Part shown: one piece after another, positions 5,972-7,568 of the stretch | How positions within the stretch are numbered: the first letter of the stretch is position 1 | How the letters are laid out: the number at the start of each line of letters is the position of its first letter | From: MKRK01 sp001896915 | Lineage (GTDB): Bacteria > Bacillota > Clostridia > Oscillospirales > Acutalibacteraceae | Reading direction: 5' to 3' | Assembly (NCBI GenBank): GCA_937973935.1 | Contig: CALJJF010000243.1 | Coordinates: 1 to 7,568 of the forward strand | DNA length: 7,568 bases | The notes under the pieces: generated by a model | Told to the model about the DNA's origin: nothing | Database searches by the model: none | The model's input: the letters and a program-made list of their open reading frames with translations, nothing else | Translations under genes and position numbers: made by a program

Positions 5972-6202
5972 TTATTTGCAGGTAATGAGTAACACCAGAA
6001 ATCCAATGATACAACCCACCACGATAACAAGACCCAAAACCTTAAAAAGCGATACCAACACCATGCCGACCAAAACGGCAACTCCGGCAATCAATACCAG
6101 AAACATCAATAAATCAAGACAACCCAAAGAATTGCTGCAACGCTTTTTGCAGCATTTTTTCTTTTTTTTAAAGGGCTGAAATGATTTAAAAAAATTACCC
6201 AT
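5972..6202 (-). CDS. Small Lys/Cys-rich two-TM membrane protein, unknown
   Basis: The 76-aa reading has a basic, Cys-containing N-terminus (KKKKKCCKKRCSNSLGC, residues 12-28), then two strongly hydrophobic segments (about 30-51 and 54-74) and ends in TCK. Basic residues at the N-side suggest a cytoplasmic N-terminus by the positive-inside rule. Support for a real gene is a perfect TATAAT -10 at 6238-6243 on the minus strand and GGATGGAAG (6211-6219) 8 nt from the ATG. Against it: the family is not recognised, the composition is simple, and the Lys/Cys codons coincide with a terminator-like hairpin on the other strand. The Cys cluster could bind metal or be lipidated, but nothing proves this. 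It is divergent from the M23 gene and convergent with the HD-GYP gene. Confidence 0.55.
   Translation of the reverse strand: MGNFFKSFQPFKKKKKCCKKRCSNSLGCLDLLMFLVLIAGVAVLVGMVLVSLFKVLGLVIVVGCIIGFLVLLITCK
6133..6169 (+). terminator. Terminator-like hairpin with U-tract, antisense to the small membrane protein gene
   Basis: TGCTGCAA (6133-6140) and TTGCAGCA (6147-6154) form a perfect 8-bp stem with a 6-nt loop, followed by T6, C and a second T-run to 6169. In the plus direction this looks like an intrinsic terminator, yet the upstream plus gene already ends in one at 5928-5956. It may end read-through or an antisense RNA, or simply be a by-product of the Lys/Cys codons on the minus strand. Confidence 0.5.
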
Positions 6203-6237
6203 TCACAAAACTTCCATCCATACATCATGATTACCCC

Positions 6238-6243
6238 ATTATA
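6238..6243 (-). promoter_or_regulatory. Perfect -10 box for the small membrane protein gene
   Basis: TATAAT on the minus strand would start RNA near 6231, about 30 nt before the ATG at 6202, with GGATGGAAG between. The -35 is weak: no good TTGACA-like hexamer lies 16-18 bp upstream, so an activator or another sigma factor may be needed. Confidence 0.4.
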
Positions 6244-6290
6244 TGACGAGTTGGGATAAATGTTGGTAATTTCCTCGTTGTTTCATGAAT

Positions 6291-6373
6291 AAACATAGTA
6301 AAGACAAGGTATTTTCATCTGCTTTTTTAACATCAACCGGTCAGCCGGCGTGGGATCGGCAAACATAGAAAAG
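6291..6373 (+). repeat. Pair of imperfect 13-bp direct repeats upstream of the M23 gene
   Basis: AAACATAGTAAAG (6291-6303) and AAACATAGAAAAG (6361-6373) differ at one base and are 70 bp apart. They lie in the 187-bp divergent intergenic region 6203-6389 and could be binding sites, but may be chance in AT-rich DNA. No confident rightward -35/-10 pair was found; TTGGTA (6263-6268) with TGAATA (6286-6291) at 17 bp is the best weak candidate. Confidence 0.3.
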
Positions 6374-6387
6374 CAAATTCGCCGGAG
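6345..6387 (+). promoter_or_regulatory. Long-range stem that could cover the ribosome site of the M23 gene
   Basis: CCGGCG (6345-6350) is the exact complement of CGCCGG (6380-6385), and the second arm overlaps the only GGAG (6384-6387) before the M23 start. Pairing would hide the ribosome site. The stem is only 6 bp with a 29-nt loop, so this is a suggestion. Confidence 0.25.
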
Positions 6388-6389
6388 AA

Positions 6390-7445
6390 ATGGGTTATGA
6401 TATGAAAAAATGGATCAAAATTGCTGTGCTTCTTACGATTGTCATCAGTCTTGCTGTCTCTGTCCCGTTTATTGACAGCGATCCTCAATCACAATATGTA
6501 ACAGCGACACCTGACGGCAAAAAATTCATCAAATGGATGGAGTTTAATGTTCCTTATTCTGCCCTCAGTAAGGCAATGAATATTGATATAAAATCCTTCG
6601 GAACCGCTACAAAAATCGATTGGATCGAAATGCTTGCCTATCTCGCCGCCAAATACGGAGGCAACTGGAAGCTGTATAAATCCAAAGATATGGATAAGCT
6701 CACAGAACGGCTGAACAAAGGCGAGCAAATGACGGAGCTTACAAAAAATATGAAGAATTTCAATTATTTCTATGAATGCTACAACGCAGTCTTGGGCGAG
6801 TTTCTCGGAGAAACCGAAATGGAAACACCCAACCCCATGAAAAGCGATACTAAAATCGTCAAGCGTAATTATGGGCTGAAGGTCTTCTCTCCCTTCGCCA
6901 AAAACTATTATTACAGCCACAGCGATGATTTTGGAAACCGCCGTACCTTCGGCTTCACGCGGGGTCATATGGGAAACGACCTGGTGGGCAGTGTAGGTAC
7001 CCCCATTGTTGCGGTGGAAAGCGGTATCATTGAGGTAATGGGCTGGAATATGTATGGCGGCTGGCGAATCGGGATTCGTTCTTTCGACCGCAAGCGGTAC
7101 TATTATTACGCCCATTTAAGAAAAGGTCACCCCTTTCAAAGCACCCTCAAAGAAGGTGACACTGTGAAAGCGGGTGATGTCATCGGTTATCTGGGCATGA
7201 CCGGGTACAGCACAAAAGAAGATACCAATGGGATGAAGGTACCCCATTTGCATTTCGGCATGCAGCTTATTTTTGATGAGTCTCAGAAGGAATGCAACAA
7301 TGAATTATGGATTGATGTATATCAAATCATCAATCTACTGGAAAAAAGCCGTTCCGCCGTATCCAAAAACCAAGAAACCAAGGAATATAACCGTGTGTAT
7401 GATTTCAACGAGGTCAACGTAATCAAACAAACCTTCGGTGAATAG
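6390..7445 (+). CDS. Membrane-anchored M23 (LytM-type) metallopeptidase
   Basis: The protein has 351 aa from the ATG at 6390. GGAG (6384-6387) is only 2 nt from this ATG and 14 nt from an in-frame ATG at 6402 (MKKWIK), so the start is uncertain. Residues about 8-28 are an uncleaved signal or TM anchor. Residues about 40-150 are an N-terminal alpha-rich domain I associate with clostridial M23 proteins; its function is not known to me. Residues about 165-295 are the M23 fold: Zn ligands His193 and Asp197 (HMGND) and His288 in HLHFG, with His242 (YYAHL) and His286 as further active-site His. These ligands are intact, so endopeptidase activity on peptidoglycan cross-links is expected outside the membrane, in wall remodelling, division or sporulation (SpoIIQ-like fold). 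The C-terminal 50 residues are polar. Its stop directly abuts that of the convergent hydrolase gene. Confidence 0.9.
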   Translation: MGYDMKKWIKIAVLLTIVISLAVSVPFIDSDPQSQYVTATPDGKKFIKWMEFNVPYSALSKAMNIDIKSFGTATKIDWIEMLAYLAAKYGGNWKLYKSKDMDKLTERLNKGEQMTELTKNMKNFNYFYECYNAVLGEFLGETEMETPNPMKSDTKIVKRNYGLKVFSPFAKNYYYSHSDDFGNRRTFGFTRGHMGNDLVGSVGTPIVAVESGIIEVMGWNMYGGWRIGIRSFDRKRYYYYAHLRKGHPFQSTLKEGDTVKAGDVIGYLGMTGYSTKEDTNGMKVPHLHFGMQLIFDESQKECNNELWIDVYQIINLLEKSRSAVSKNQETKEYNRVYDFNEVNVIKQTFGE

Positions 7446-7568
7446 TCAGCCTAAAAATCGGTCCGCAAAAAATTTCAGCACCTTATCCTGCATAGCCTTC
7501 GGAACAGTGTGTCCGTTATTTTCATATTCTATGTATTCATAATAAGCCCCTGTTTTTTCATATAAAGG
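7446..7568 (-). CDS. C-terminal end of an alpha/beta-hydrolase-like protein (N-terminal part outside window)
   Basis: A leftward reading enters from the right edge and gives 40 residues ending in KFFADRFLG and a TGA stop (7446-7448). It contains NNGHTVP followed by an amphipathic helix. This matches the catalytic-His strand and last helix of alpha/beta-hydrolase-fold esterases, dienelactone-hydrolase-like or prolyl-oligopeptidase-like proteins, where Gly-His-x-x-Pro supplies the triad His. The nucleophile Ser or Cys and the acid lie outside the window, so the substrate is unknown. The frame is open to the window edge with normal-looking composition. It converges on the M23 gene with no intergenic base. 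Confidence 0.6.
   Translation of the reverse strand, partial: PLYEKTGAYYEYIEYENNGHTVPKAMQDKVLKFFADRFLG

Noticed and set aside
5919..6179. An 86-aa plus-strand frame after the HD-GYP gene
   Set aside because: It spans the terminator at 5928-5956, begins inside the HD-GYP gene without a ribosome site and has low-complexity polar composition.
6489..7115. A 208-aa open frame on the minus strand
   Set aside because: It lies wholly inside the M23 gene, whose catalytic motifs are on the plus strand; the reverse frame has no domain or ribosome site.
1..7568. CRISPR array, tRNA, rRNA or insertion sequence
   Set aside because: No regularly spaced repeats, cloverleaf, rRNA motifs, transposase or terminal inverted repeats were seen.

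Overview
The window looks like a chromosomal segment of an anaerobic member of the Clostridia (Oscillospiraceae-like Firmicutes). The grounds are AT-rich low-GC DNA, strong AGGAGG-type ribosome binding sites, a dockerin-bearing secreted beta-helix protein, a membrane HD-GYP protein and a clostridial-style M23 peptidase. Genus and species cannot be fixed from the sequence. Two genes are cut by the window edges: the beta-helix/dockerin gene on the left and an alpha/beta-hydrolase-like gene on the right.

Layout. 1-1416 (+) is the C-terminal part of a secreted right-handed beta-helix protein with a Thr-rich linker and a dockerin. It ends in a perfect 18-bp stem (1411-1449) that can terminate transcription from both sides. 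1453-2696 (-) holds three leftward genes: a 70-aa Cro-like HTH protein (2484-2696), a small Cys-containing zinc-ribbon-like protein (1905-2309) and a DUF1492-type sigma-region-4-like regulator (1453-1881). 2697-2862 is a divergent control region with two good sigma-A promoters, an inverted repeat inside the leftward promoter and a tandem repeat in the rightward leader. 2863-3492 (+) is a CI/LexA-type repressor with an S24 self-cleavage domain. 3595-5928 (+) encodes a two-pass membrane protein with HAMP, PAS, degenerate GGDEF and intact HD-GYP domains, followed by a terminator. 5972-6202 (-) is a small Lys/Cys-rich two-TM protein. 6390-7445 (+) is a membrane-anchored M23 peptidase whose stop codon directly abuts the stop of the leftward hydrolase (7446-7568).

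How they may work together. The 1453-3492 block has the logic of a temperate-phage lysogeny switch (CI-like against Cro-like, divergent promoters, a sigma-like effector), but no integrase, attachment site, replication or structural gene is visible. It is best read as a prophage remnant or a domesticated switch; its targets are unknown. No convincing terminator is seen between the repressor and the HD-GYP gene, so read-through could link the two, although the HD-GYP gene has its own promoter. The flanking genes (dockerin protein, c-di-GMP phosphodiesterase, peptidoglycan hydrolase) share an extracellular or envelope theme, but nothing in the sequence proves a joint pathway.

The most promising unfamiliar items are the stand-alone phage-like switch and the small membrane protein with a terminator-like hairpin on its opposite strand. 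Neither is proof of a new system.
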